Positions 46,318-59,225 are shown, numbered from the stretch's first letter. The stretch is 64,000 nucleotides of DNA from Conus ventricosus (GCA_018398815.1 CM031595.1:131435333-131499332), one strand, 5' to 3'. Made by a program: numbers and translations. The notes: generated by a model not told the origin, from the letters alone.

Positions 46318-46649
46318 CCGTTGTCCTCCAGTCATGCGATTTGTTCGAAGTAGTCACTTTTGTTTTGAAAACAAACCACGACCCCTTTTAAAAGACATAC
46401 TTGCGCGCGCAGACATACGCACACGCATCCAGTAGTTTAGCCATTTTCATGCTCAGGCATGTATATCTTACTGAGCACATGGTTTACACAGTTGTGCTTC
46501 AGTATAGACCGAATCTTTAAAAAGAAAAAAAGAAAAAGAAAAGAAAATGAAAAAGAAAGAAACATTAGCTTTCGATCTGAACTAATGAATAAAAAAATTT
46601 AAAAAACCTATCAGCATGCTGTTGTCTGATCTACAGCCGTAGTTGTTAG

Positions 46650-46708
<59 letters not shown>

Positions 46709-46740
46709 CGCGCACGCGCGCGGAAGTTTACATAAATAAG
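46318..46740 (+). other. 3' UTR and flank of gene copy 2
   Basis: A-rich, with a TG/CG microsatellite at 46652-46722. No polyadenylation site is clearly favoured. Confidence 0.5.
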
Positions 46741-46744
46741 AAAA

Positions 46745-46995
46745 GGGGTATGTACTCAACTGGTTAGAGTGTTCGGCTTTGAGCTGACGTCGTAAGTTCG
46801 AACCACCCACTGTACCGGCTTTTTACGGCTTGAAACCCATAAACCATCCAACAGCAAATGGGTACCTGGTTCAGTGCAGAGGAGATTAAGGCAGGAAGAT
46901 GGGTGATGGGGGCTGCGACTTTCCTTATGCCGTGACTTGAATACGACTAATCTCTTACAGCTCTCCGTCTCTACGGCCATTAAAGTTATGGCACT
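46745..46995 (+). mobile_element. tRNA-derived SINE-like repeat
   Basis: TACTCAACTGGTTAGAGTG fits box A and AAGTTCGAACC fits box B about 35 bases on. The body has GGGTACCTGGTTCAGTGC, AAGGCAGGAAGATGGGTGAT and CTACGGCCATTAAAG. It looks like a complete short SINE with a tRNA-like head and unrelated body. Confidence 0.55.
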
Positions 46996-47684
46996 TTAAC
47001 ATCCGACTCAGAGGAAAAGAAGCAAGCAGCAGAAACAATATTTTCCATGTCCACGGCACGTAAGCCTAATCAGCGAAGGTCAAAACAATCGAGGGTTTAA
47101 ACCATACACCAATAGCCAGGTCGACAAGAGGCAATCCACCTGAGAACACACTGCACCGCTGCCGGGTCACTTCGTGCGCGTCTTCAATGGTGTCCGTTCT
47201 GATCCCATTTTCGCAGGACACTCTAGCTGTTTTTGATGTCAGTAATTGCTGGGACGCGGAGCCAGCGGGAGTTTCCCTTTTCCAATATTTGTTTTTCTCG
47301 TCCCCCCCCCCCCCCCCCCCCCCCCCGATTTTTTGATCGTGTTGAACGTTTTATTCGTTTACAACTGTGCTGGACAGTAAGATGGAATTCCGGGATACCT
47401 CATCCTAACAGAGGAAACAATAAACCTCTGAGCAACTCAGAATGATCTGTTCTCCGCCTTACCATTTAAAGTGAAGCGTGATTTAAACAGAACTCCCCAC
47501 AAAATTACCCCTTCGTTCCTCCATGCCATTCACTCCCCCCCCCCCCCCCCACTCCCTCCCCCAAAAATCAAAGTAACCAAGGGAGACAGTCTACTGGATA
47601 TGATGTTCCCATTTTTAGACGAGTACCTTCCCTTACGCTAGTTTTGCCACTGCGTTCACACATACACACACTATACACACACAC

Positions 47685-47715
<31 letters not shown>

Positions 47716-48070
47716 ACACACACACATGCGCGCGCGCGTGCGCGCTCCATCTTCATGGTTACAATGTTTTAAAACGGGCTCGGCTTTTTTTTTTTTTTTT
47801 TTTAATTTTTAGGTGTTTTTTTTTTAACACAAGGTTTGCTGTATTGCTCACTCCAAATCCATCAATTTGAAATTCATGTTTGTCTATGTTTAACAGTAGG
47901 CCTGTAATTTGATATTCCAAGAAAACCTTTTTTCATAAAACGTGGACGTGAGCTTTGCTTGCAGCTTTGAAGGAAAAATGAGAGATTTGAGACCTAGGAT
48001 CTCTCGGATGCACAAGTCAGACTAGGATGTCAGCATACCCACCTATGACCGATTTCAATGATGTATTTCA
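46996..48070 (+). other. Intergenic with poly-C tracts
   Basis: Poly-C runs at 47302-47326 and 47686-47715 and shorter ones near 47535, plus a T run near 47787-47803. No gene. Confidence 0.6.
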
Positions 48071-48074
48071 TAGC

Positions 48075-48181
48075 CTCTTGGGTATGTGTTGTGTACGTGT
48101 GTGCGCGCGTGCGTGCGTGTGTGTGCGTGCGTGTGTGTGTGTGTGCGTGTATACATGAGTGTGTGTGCGTTTGTGTGTGTG

Positions 48182-48234
<53 letters not shown>

Positions 48235-48320
48235 TGTGTGTGTGTGCGCGTGAAAGATACAGAGAGAAAGAGACAGAGAGAGAGACAGAGACAGACAGAC
48301 ACGGACAGAGAGAGACATGG
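48075..48320 (+). repeat. TG/CG then GA microsatellite
   Basis: Long imperfect TG tract with CG interruptions (48088-48250) passing into AGAGAGACAGA (48255-48316). Confidence 0.95.
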
Positions 48321-48649
48321 TGCTACGAAATTTCGCCAACCTACATTTTTCTTTTTAATTCGGGTTTATTTCGTCACCGACTGAAAAACGGACAAAGCAG
48401 TCTCTACATGGGAAGAGCCTATGCCTCAAAACGGTATCGTAAGGATAACTGAAAAGAAATTTGTATGGAATAACTGAAAAGAAATTTGTAAGGAATAACT
48501 GAAAAGAAATTTTGAAGAGCCTGAATTTAATCGTGCTCTTCTAAGGTATCCCCCACCCACCCACCCCTATTATTTCTTATCTTCTTGTATCCTCCATGCG
48601 GGAAAGAGTGGCCGTGGCATCCTTATGTTTGATTTATGCGTCAAGGAGG

Positions 48650-48725
<76 letters not shown>

Positions 48726-48994
48726 GGCGAACACTAGGAAAGAACCCAGCCAAACAGACTGGGCCCTACTGAAATGAAACGCTGTGGCAATGCAAAAATG
48801 CTGATGTTATCTATCTATCCATCCATCCCACTAACCCCCGAGGTCAATGTACTTTTTAAAAAAATGAAGTGGTATTAGTAAGATAATATCCGGATGGATA
48901 AATAGATTATTACTGCAGAAAGTAAAAGAAATATATGCGTATAGTAGGGTTTAAATTTTTTTTTTAAATTTTCAACTATTTAAGATGGTAGTGA
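48321..48994 (+). other. Intergenic with GA microsatellite
   Basis: Includes a threefold GGAATAACTGAAAAGAAATT-type repeat at 48434-48512 and a GA run at 48653-48721. Nothing else recognised. Confidence 0.6.
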
Positions 48995-49610
48995 TGATCA
49001 GCGCTTCATTAAACGGGCGAAATCAGTGCACGAAAGGGGTGAAACTGGCAAAGAAAGAACATGAAAACCGAAAGAGCCGAAAAGGTTGAACTTTATTCCA
49101 AGCGTTTTTGGAAGTACGTTAGAAATAAAATGAATATATACACAAGCATCAGGCCTTTTGAGGAAGAGATTGGGAAAATGACAGTAACTGACGCACAAAA
49201 GGTAGGTGAGTTTAAATCCATTCTTTTGTAGCGTTTCCCGTACGGAAACTGAGAATAATGTTACGACTTCAAAATCTGTCTTTAACAGTTTTCAGAACTA
49301 AAAAAAATCAGTTGAAATAAACTTAGGAGTATAAACCCTAGTAAGGCTGGTGGACCACATAATATTTCACCAGTGATACTGAAAGAGGCACATAAATTAT
49401 TCTGATGACAGACTGAATACAATACTTACCTTCATCCAAATTCTGTAGAGTAAGAGCTGACCTTACACAAGATTTAAAACACTCAACGGCACAGACAAAT
49501 CGGACCCCAAGAGTATGTTCACAAAGCCTTACTCTGATGTATTAAGGATTGCCACTGACAAACTATCAATTCTTCAAGGATTAATATTCGAAGAAATGTC
49601 TTAGTGACAG
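48995..49610 (+). pseudogene. CR1-like LINE reverse transcriptase remnant
   Basis: Forward pieces read KRFWKYVRNKMNIYTSIRP, then MTVTDAQKVGEFKSILL, then after a break INPSKAGGPHNISPVILKEA. The FW-x-YV...D-x-x-KA-x-x-(L/F) and P-S-K-A-G-G-P-D-x-I-x-P-x-x-LKE series is the standard N-terminal part of CR1/L2-like reverse transcriptases. Stops and frame changes are frequent. It ends close to the left arm of the foldback-like element at 49634. Confidence 0.65.
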
Positions 49611-49633
49611 AATTACATTTTACTGGAATGCAC

Positions 49634-50244
49634 GGGTGCGTAGCGCAATCACTACGTATCTAAAGCACTACCAGTTATTAGCCCTCCGACCAATAGATCT
49701 ACGTGTCGTAAACCATACGACCCTTTAAGACTACGCGTCTATATCATTACAATTGACCATGTATCGAAAAAGCTATTCATGTTCGCGTTCTCTAGAACTA
49801 CGTGTCTATATCGCTATGCCCGTTTGCTCTACAGCAGAAAGAAAGAAAAAAGTGACAACGGCCCGTTTGTATGGGGATGGTGTAGCGCAATCACTACTGG
49901 ATAATGTCAGTAGGTCCCATTAGGGGAGGCGCCATATGTTCCCCATGTCTATGTTCCCCATGTCTATGTTCCCCCAGGTCTATGTTCCCCACCTCCAGAT
50001 TCCCCCAGGTCTATGTTCCACCCCCTACCTACCGTGCCGTACGTGACCTCGTGTCGTACATGACCACGTGCCGTGCGTGACCTCGTGTCACTTGTGACAT
50101 GTTGTTTGTGATCACATGTCGCTTGTGACCTCGGCCGTACGTGTCCACGTGACTTCGTGTCGTACGTGACATCGTGTCGTACGTGACATCGTGCGTACGT
50201 GACATCGTGCTATACGTCTCCTCGTGCCATACGTGACCTCGTGT
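49634..50244 (+). repeat. Left inverted arm of foldback-like element
   Basis: About 610 bp. Pairs with 56371-57322 in reverse. It contains sub-terminal copies of the terminus (GTAGCGCAATCACTAC again at about 49883), a GTTCCCC-rich block at 49938-50020 and about 12 units of the 17-bp repeat (50030-50244). Confidence 0.9.
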
Positions 50245-50661
50245 CAATTCAATTTTATAAGCAAATTACTTACAATAGGCCCAATAATCAATAACCAGGT
50301 CCAAAGAACGTCTGATAATCGATTAGCGGACGGTTATGATTTTACCCTAATCATTGATTTTGGTAATATTGCACATAAATAGATTTTCGGCCCATTAAAT
50401 ATGATTGTTGCACTAGTTAATTAATAGATATTTGCCCGATTATTGATTGTTTGGGCCTAAGTATATTCACATACACACGAATTTCACCATGAATTGATTA
50501 TTCGGGCGGAAAATTAAGTGAAGTTTATTTCCACAAAACACAGACAAAACGATATTTCATACATAAGAGAGAGAGATTGAGAGAGAAGAGAGAGAGGAGA
50601 GAGAGAGTTATATATGTGAATTGTCACGCTTAAACATCCAAACATCAAACAGAAACAAAGG

Positions 50662-50710
<49 letters not shown>

Positions 50711-50877
50711 AGAGGAGTTTATATATGTGTATCTGTCATGTTAAAGACTACGCACAGTATGCAAAAGATTTTAAAAGGCGAGAGAGAGAGAGAGAGATGT
50801 AGAGAGGGGGAGAGGAGGGAGAGAGAGAGAGCGTTTTAGTAATGTCGTTTTTGGCTGCTGTGGGCGAGGTGGCAAAT

Positions 50878-50908
<31 letters not shown>

Positions 50909-51047
50909 GAGAGAGAATGGTCGAAAGAAAGTGTATCTGTCATGCCTTAAAACAATACCAACTATTAGCAAAAAGAAATTAAAAGGGAGAGAGAGAGAGA
51001 GAGAGAGAGAGAACTGAACTAATATTTTACAGTATTACGTTGACAGG

Positions 51048-51120
<73 letters not shown>

Positions 51121-51140
51121 ACAGACATTGCGCACGTGCG

Positions 51141-51191
<51 letters not shown>

Positions 51192-51240
51192 CACGCACGC
51201 ACGCAACGCACGCACGCACGCACGCACTCACTCGCACGCG

Positions 51241-51274
<34 letters not shown>

Positions 51275-53340
51275 CACTGACATTCTTTCGTAATTTGTTT
51301 CATTTTTCTTTTAAATCGTAGTGATATAGAGTGACATAGAGACGTAGCGATAAAGACGGTGTCTGGAAATCGTAGTGGTAATCATAAAAATTGTATAGGC
51401 AAGTTTAAAGGGGAAATTCTTTCGATTGACACTGTAGTAAATTTCGGTTAATAGTCGTTTGGATTGTGATTAGTGCCCGTAGATTTTTAGCCCGTTAGTG
51501 TTTCGACCTAGGATTAGGGGAATGCCACCCAATTGTCATTCATTGGCATAAATACTTCTAAAACCCCTTTAAAACGGGGAAAAAAAGTGAAAACGCCTAA
51601 AAAAAAAAATCATACAATGATATGTACATGTTTTATCTATGCATTTCCCTTTGAAATCCTAAGCAAGTTTACCAACCCCATTGCAAACTTCTGTCAAAAA
51701 GAAGGGGGGGAATTAATAAACCGTAAAGCTTAACAACACACGCGCGGCGTGCGACACACACACCCATGAACCTTCCTTTCCCCAACCCCCCCTCTTTCCC
51801 TCCCCCCCCCCCCCCACTCACTCTTTCGAAAGCTTCAAATTTTGTAACTTGCGTATACACGTTAACCTTTGACATTAAATGCCCCTGTTAAACCGACATT
51901 TGACCTAAAATTTTGCACGGACGCAAAACACATGGGTTTTTCACCAATAGATTGATACTGAACCGAATTATTTACGAGCAAAATCACTTTCCACTAGAAC
52001 AAAATTCCCTCAAAAAATTCCCAGTCTTTTCCCTTTGGCAAATTTCACCTGCTTTAGAAAAACGTATCCTATAGGGGGACATCCCGTAATCACTACGTGT
52101 CAATATCACTAACGGGCTAAAGCTTAGGGGAAACACAATTACATACCCAAAACGCTTTTCCCCCGTACACTACGGTCATTCCCCCCGGGGGGACATTTCC
52201 CCTTCAAAACTTGTACCACCTATACAACTATTTATGTCACCACTACGATTTCCAGACACCGTCTTTCGCTAGTCCTATGTCACTCTATATCACTACGTTT
52301 TTAAAAAAAAAATGAAAGAAATTACGAAAGAATGTCGTGTGTGTGTGTGGTGTGTTGTGTGTGTGTGTGTGCGTGCGTGCGTGCGAGTGATGCGTGCGTC
52401 GTCCCTGCGGCCTGCGTGTGGGTGTGGGGTGTGTGTGTGGGTGGTGTGTGTGTGGCGCGCCGGGGCGCACGCACGGGAAATTTCGTCAATCTCTCTCTCT
52501 CTCTCTCTCTCTCTCTTCCTCTCTCTCTCCTCTCTCTCTCTCTCTCCTTTCCCCTGTCAACGTAATACTGGTAAAATATTAGTTCAGTTCTCTCTCTCTC
52601 TCTCTCTCTCCTCTCTATCTCTCTCCCCTCTCCCCTTTAAATTTCTTTTTGCTTTTGGGGTATTTTTTTAAGGGGCATGACAAACACTTTCTTTCGCCTT
52701 TTTCTCTCTCCCCCCCCCCCCCCCCCTCCCATTTGTATAACTGCTGCGACGCAGCCAAATAACTGACAGTATTTATATAACGTCGCTCTCTCTCCCCCTT
52801 CCCCTCTCTCTCTCCTCTCTCTCTCCTCCCTCTCCTTTTAAAATTCTTTTTTGCAATTGTTGGTATTTTTTTAAAGGGCATGCAGTAACTATAAAAAACT
52901 CTCTCTCCTCTCCTCTCTCTCTCTTCTCTCTCTCTCTCTTCTCCTCTTTTTCTCTCTCTCTCTCTCTCCTCTCTCTCTTTCTCTCTCTCTCTCTCCTCTC
53001 TTCTCCTCTCTCTCTGTGTAAAGCGTGAAATTCACAAAATTTAAATTTTGGGCCCCGAAAATCAATTTCATGTATGAAAATCGATTTTCTTGCAAATTAC
53101 TTATTAAATGGGCCCCAATAATCAAAAACCGGGCAAAAACGCCGGAAATTAAATAACGGGCCCCCAACAATCAAAAATGGGCGAAATCATTTTTTGTGCA
53201 AATTATTACCAAAATCAATGTTAGGTGTAAAAATCAAAAAACCGGTCCCCAAATCGATTACAACGTTCTTTGGACCTGGTTATTGTTTTGGGGGCCTATT
53301 GGTAAGTAATTTGTTTAAAAAATGAATTGATTTTCAACTA
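50245..53340. repeat. Inner palindrome centred near 51.8 kb
   Basis: 50245-50330 is the reverse complement of 53245-53335 (shared TAACCAGGTCCAAAGAACG). 51281-51410 is the reverse complement of 52190-52340 (shared AAGACGGTGTCTGGAAATCG). Both pairs give the same centre, about 51.80 kb. GA-rich and CA-rich microsatellites on the left (50565-51270) are mirrored by TG- and CT-rich ones on the right (52335-53015). The right half shows more indels. A poly-G run lies at 50877-50906. Confidence 0.9.
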
Positions 53341-53830
53341 GAAAATTGATTTTCGGGGGGGAAAGTGAATTGTGTGCATTTTCAAAAAAATCGTTTTTCA
53401 CAGTACGAAATCGATTTTAGTCAAATTTCTTTTCAATAGACCCCATAATCAATAACCAGGTCCAAAATACGCCGGAAATTTTAACCGGCCCCGATAAAAC
53501 AATAAGGGCCCAAAAATCAATTTTTTGTGCAACTTTTTTACCAAAATCAAATTTGGTTCAAAAACAATAAAACCGGTTCGATAATCGATTAAGGCGTTAT
53601 TTGCGCCTGGTTTTGATTATCGGGGGCCTAAAATGATCAATAATTTGCCTGAAATAATTTTATTTGATGAAAAAACGATTTTCGGACGGAAAAGGAATTT
53701 TTGCATTTCACGCTCTCTTTCCCCTCTTTTCTCTCTCTCTCTCTCTCTCCTCTCTCTTTTTCTCTCTTCTCTTTCTCATTCCCCCTTGTTCAAGAGTCTA
53801 AATTTTCAATAAGCCCATTTCTTTTTTTTG

Positions 53831-53862
<32 letters not shown>

Positions 53863-56370
53863 GGTTTTTTTTTTGCCCATATAAAATTTTCATGAATATC
53901 CTGAATAAATATATAATGGGAGAGAGGAGGGGAGAGGGGAAGGGAGAAGGAGGGGAGAGAGAGGAGAGAGAGGAGAAGAGAAGTTTCCTTTGTATGTACA
54001 AAAGCACTAGTTTCAAACTCTACCTTGTTTTTATCAGAAATAAAAAAAAAGTAGCTAAAAGCCCCCTCTGTCACTAATGGATTTTTGATTTTGCTCTATT
54101 AGATGGAAAAAAAAAAAGCAAGAAGCCGAAGGTGACTTGCGATCTCTATTGGCTATGTCCTTTTGCACTAGTGGCAGTAGCTCTACTACTTTCGTGTGTT
54201 TTGTTTTCTTTTCTTTTTTTGCACTACGTACAGGTCTACATCTTTTGTGTTTTTGTTTTCTATTTCTTCTTTAGCACTACGTGGCAATAGCTTCTGATGA
54301 AATGTGAACGCGCACTGGCACGCTGATTTTTTTATTGAACAGACAGGCCCAGTACTCATCACAATTAATACCGTACGTTTGGGCGCAAAGCCCGCCCCCC
54401 TTTTGAGAAAGAGGGGAGAGGAGGAGGAGAGAGAGGGGAGAGAGAGAGAGGAGAGGAGAGAGTTTTAATTAGCTCTTCTGTCTCTCTGAATCTCTCTCTT
54501 CTCCCTTTTCCTCTCTCTCTCCTCTCTCTCCTCTCTCTCTCTCTTTTCTCTCTCTAATTATCTCTTAAATTATCCTTTTGTCTCTCTCTCTTCTCTCTCT
54601 CTTCTCGATTTTTGTATTTTGGGAATTTCAATTAACGTATTTAATACAACTCGGAAAATTGAACTTTTATTGACTTGGCCTTTGGGCCCGGGGTCTTTTG
54701 GGCCCTAATGCGGGAGGGTGGAACTAGGGAAAAAAAATGATTTAAAAAAATATATTTTGACGCACTAAAACCTCCAATAAAATCAGAATTTCCCGGGAAA
54801 TTTTAACGTAACCCGAATAGTATGGAAAAACGTGTACTGACACATTTAACATTTGAAATGAAAGAAAAACAAATTAATGATAACAATGACTCTGCACGGA
54901 CAAAAAAAAAAAACAACCAAAGTCGTGGGCCAGGGTTTGGGACATAAGCTCAAAAATCAAAAATTTTTAGCGCCCCCGACGGATAAAAGTGACCGGACGC
55001 CTCGATGTCTGTCAAAGAGTTCGACGCCCGGGTCAGATCACCCGCCCAATTTGGGCCAGCGAGGGGACTAACCTAACCTCCGGAGACGGTCGGTCCGCCA
55101 GTCAGATAAGTAGTGACCCACGCCCCGGTCGGTAGACGATCTCGCGCCGGACAGATGATTAGCCAATTTCACGTCGCCGGAACGAAGAGAGGGGGGGTAG
55201 TGGGTGGGGGGGGTGAAATCGCTAATCAAATTAAAAAGACCAAAGACCCCCAAGGAGTAAACGTGTAGGCGGACTTCTGATTTGAATATCCAATGGAAAA
55301 TTTGAGGGAGAAAATTCGGGACAAGGCTTTTAAAAAAACTGACCAAGGGACCACCTTTGGACACGTAGGAGGGAATAAAGTTGTGTGATGAAGAGGGAGG
55401 AGAAAAAAGAGAGAGAAGAGGGAAGAGGGTTTTGGGTGTAGGGCTGTGGAGAGAGAAGAGAGAGATGAGGGGAGGAGAGGGGAAAAACCAATTGAGAGAT
55501 TTGCACGAGATGTCTGCAGAGGGAAGGGCTAAGGAGAGATGTGGAGAGAGGGTTGCTTAATAAAAAAGGGAAAAAAAAGAAAAAAAAAAAAGAAAAGAAA
55601 AGCAAACCCGTCCTTTGATAGAGCAGATAAAGAGAGAGAGAGGTTGCAAAGCTTAAGCAGGAAGGGAAAAAAGGAGAACAATCGATGTTATTCACTGTTC
55701 CTCTTAAAAGGAGTTCGACCCCACCCGGCAGCGTTACTCGTCAAGTGAACCCACAACCAAAGCCAGGCCAGCAGTCTAACCTGACCGTGCCCGGGAGTCC
55801 CCGCCCGCGCCAGAGTCTAACCTGACCAATGCCAAAATTTTTGTCGTGCTTGTGAAAGTGACAGTGAAAAAAAAAAAAAAAAGAAAAGAAAGACAGTGAT
55901 TCGTGAATAGTTAAGATCACCTGGCCAGGTAAAGTAGAAATCTATTTATACCCGGGTTAGTTAATGATGTTTTAGATAAATGATTTTGTGAAGTTCAGGA
56001 AAGAGAGAATGTTTTATTTTGTTTGATTCCATATGCATTGATGTTTCGTTCTATGATCATGTGTAGTAAAGTTATAGACTTTACTAGTGGTTTGATGTGA
56101 CGAATGCATGATATATGAATGAAATCGTAAGCAAGCTGTGAGTGTGTTTGGCTGTGCGCTAGTCCTTCCTCCATCGACATCACCCGAGGTTGACAGACTC
56201 CTGTCACCAAATACAGAGAAAAACAAAACAAAGCAAAGAAAGGATCAATACAATCTTGTAACATTTAAATGTATTCCGTCTCTTTTTCCCGGGTTTAAAG
56301 CATAAAATATGAACATTCCAACATATCTAGTCAGGATACAACTTAGATTCTGTAACAAGTATGACAATCC
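53341..56370. other. Extra segment between inner palindrome and right arm
   Basis: 53400-53700 is another copy of the 50245-50540 sequence in direct orientation (ATAATCAATAACCAGGTCC), inverted relative to 53033-53340, so a third fold lies near 53.37 kb. CT/GA-rich tracts follow to 54620. From 54650 to 56350 there is apparently single-copy sequence with short spurious frames. No transposase or other gene recognised. Confidence 0.6.
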
Positions 56371-57322
56371 GGTCACGTACGATACGAGATCACGTACGGC
56401 ACGATGTGACGTACGACACAAGGTCACGTATAGGCACGAGGACACGTATGGCACGAGGACACGTACGGCACGAGGTCACGTACGGCACGATGTCACATAC
56501 GACACGAGGTCACGAATGGCACGAGGACACGTACGGCACGAGATCACGTACGGCACGATGTCACATACGACACGAGGTCACGTATGGCACGAGGACACGT
56601 AGGCACGAGATCACGTACGGCACGATGTCACACACGACACGAGTCACGTATGGCACGAGGACACGTATGGCACGATGTGACGTACGGCACGATGTGACGT
56701 ACGACACGAGGTGACGTACGACACGAGGTCACGTATGGCACGAGGAGACGTTATAGCACGAGGTCACGTACGGCACGATGTCACGTACGACACGATGTCA
56801 CGTACGACACGAAGTCACGTGGACACGTACGGCACGAGGTCACAAGCGACATGTGATCACAAACAACATGAGGTCACAAGTGACACGAGGTCACGCACGG
56901 CACGTGGTCACGTACGACACGAGGTCACGTACGGCACGGTAGGTAGGGGGTGGAACATAGACCTGGGGGAATCTGGAGGTGGGGGAACATAGACCTGGGG
57001 GAACATAGACATGGGGGAACATATGGCGCCTCCCCTAATGGGGACCTACTGACATTATCCAGTAGTGATTGCGCTACACCATTCCCCATACAAACGGGCC
57101 GTTGTCACTATTTTTCTTTCTTTCTGCTGTAGAGCAAACGGGCATAGCGATATAGACACGTAGTTCTAGAGAACACGAATCTAGCTTTTTCGATACATGG
57201 TCAATTGTAATGATATAGACGCGTAGTCTTAAAGGGTCGTATGGTTTACGACACGTAGATCTATTGGTCGTAGGGCTAATAACTGGTAGTGCTTTAGATA
57301 CGTAGTGATGCGCTACGCACCC
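56371..57322 (-). repeat. Right inverted arm of foldback-like element
   Basis: About 950 bp. Same order as the left arm in reverse, but with a much longer 17-bp array (56371-56940, about 33 units against about 12). The array unit is of the type CACGTACGGCACGAGGT. Seventeen is not a multiple of three, so the Arg/His/Thr-rich open frames over it repeat every 17 residues and are not genes. Confidence 0.9.
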
Positions 57323-58972
57323 TCCTATGACTAACTAGCTGACCAAACTGACCTTGAATTTTAATCAAAGAAAGTTCTTCCACATGATGGGAGGTACAAA
57401 ATGGAATCTTTCCATCTAGGCTTTTGTAGTGTACCACGGCACACATTTCCCGGACAGCTGGACAGGAACTTTTTTTGGTCGCCCCTTTCTCTCTCTCTCT
57501 CTCTCTCGTCTGTTTTTGTGCACAGTTGGGTCCTGAACTGTCGACGTTGAGCGACAGTGTGACAACACCCCTCGCTCACACAGACACGTCCACGGCTGAC
57601 ACCCGTGCAACACCGAAATCTCGTGGACTGTTCATAGGGAGGGTGAAAGTGTTAAAACTGCTCATCCGGAAATGGAGCCAGATAGCCTATAGGCCTATCA
57701 AATGCATCTTAAAATTGCGGAGGAAAATATATTTTTAAAACCCCCATGCTTATTCGAAAAAGAAATAATGATTATAGGCCAATACATCGTTTTCTGTACA
57801 CAAGAGAGCTAGATACTAACGGCTGATCTTCGGCGAAGAATTTCAGCATTTGAAGATTAATGCTTTTCTCTGATTTCACTCCAGGAGCCTGGTTTATAGT
57901 TTTTAATCACTATAGTCCAGCCGACCGCATATAGGCCTCTTCAAGGCTGTCAAACTCATCACCCCCTCCCAACCCCCCTCCCCCACCCAACCCCCTGTCT
58001 GCCACACCCTCGCACATCCAACAAAGATTTTCGGGGCCACGTGCCTCTTTGCATCTTACCAGACCAACCTACTCTTTGTGTTAGCATATACAAACGAAGG
58101 GGTTTCAGTCAAGACATAACTCTGGAGAAAGATGATCGGTCTCTCATCTGACATTTCCACTGTTTGCCTTTGACGGAGTTCCCGTTCGCCCGTGCAAGAC
58201 GATAACCTCTTCCGGGCCCCACAATCCCAGAAAGCCCCTAAGGTATTGTTCAACTGGCTGGGCCGCCCTCTCAAGTCACCATGCATGCCACCTTGTTATC
58301 TGGCGTTCAGCGAGGTCGGCCCACTGTCAGCATGTGCCTTTCACCACGTGCTCAAACTTTCTTACGTGAGCTGAAGACTTGACTATTTGACACAAACAGT
58401 GCAGTGATGCGTAGCGAACAGACGGGCAATCCGTGGACGGAAAGCATCCAAGCAGAAAGTGGTGAATGACTTCTATAAGCGTACTGGGACTGTAACTGGT
58501 GAAAGGCGAAGATACCAACAACCCCCACCCCCCACCCCCACCCCCACACCTCACTCCCTTCTGGATCTACATCGTGACTAGAATGTGTGCAGGTGAATTT
58601 ACTTGTTGGAAGAACAGAAAAATCCCGTTGCACACTTCTCACAGTAACAGCTGCCGGGGCTTGAACGAACGCCTCTAAGGTTGAGACCGAAATGGTTCTT
58701 ACACTCCCCACCGTGGCGCTTGACATTAACAAAGTTACATACATTATGTAAGTGTCGTAGCTTCAAAAGGTCATAACCAGTATCTTCATGGCGGAAACAC
58801 TATCACAAAGAGAGAGAGAGAAAAAAAGTGATGATCGCCGTTAATCATGATTACTACTATTAAGAAATTAAGAAAATTGATTATTACCATAATTCATAAA
58901 TACTGGTTTCATGATTAAAGCATTCTCATTAAGGAAGAAGTGATATCCACTGCTTGTCATTACTATTTTTAC
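57323..58972 (+). other. Intergenic, no gene seen
   Basis: Includes a CT run at 57487-57507 and C-rich stretches near 57960-57990 and 58520-58550. Short frames on both strands show no recognisable domain. Confidence 0.6.
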
Positions 58973-59225
58973 CTGCTGCAGTAGCGCAGTGTTAGCATCG
59001 CAGTTTGCCGGCGAGGAGGTCGTGAGTTCGATTCCCGACAGGCATGTGCTTGTGGGATTTTTCAGCCCAGATTGTACTATGGGCTCAAATGGGAAGTCTG
59101 GAATGGCACATCTGAGCTTCATCCACTTAACAGATGCGTCTCTTAAAGAGTGATGCTCAAATTTTCTACCAACACTGTAGGTGTTCGTGTCTCTCAGGCC
59201 TGGTTGAAGCCGGAATATAATAGTG
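58973..59225 (+). mobile_element. tRNA-derived SINE-like repeat
   Basis: GTAGCGCAGTGTTAGCATCG (box A region) and GAGTTCGATTCCC (perfect box B) lie about 35 bases apart, followed by a body with TGGGATTTTTCAGCCC and TCTCAGGCCTGGTTGAAGCC. It interrupts the minus-strand open frame 58868-59464, so that frame is not one gene. Confidence 0.55.

Larger units (their letters stand above)
49634..57322. mobile_element. Foldback-like element with long inverted arms
   Basis: The left end GGGTGCGTAGCGCAATCACT and the inverted right end (GGGTGCGTAGCGCATCACT on the minus strand) open arms that match inward over 600 bases: a single-copy part, a block of GTCTATGTTCCCC repeats, and a 17-bp tandem array. Inside lies a second palindrome centred near 51.8 kb. 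No transposase frame was found. No target-site duplication is visible directly outside the ends. Long TIRs built partly of tandem repeats are the hallmark of foldback-type DNA transposons; that classification is inference. Confidence 0.6.

Noticed and set aside
56309..56992. Arg/His/Thr-rich frames over the right arm
   Set aside because: They repeat every 17 residues because the DNA repeats every 17 bases; they are array artefacts.
49634..57322. CACTA-type DNA transposon
   Set aside because: CACTACG words occur near the ends, but the inverted match extends 16 bases further outward and no 3-bp target duplication is present.
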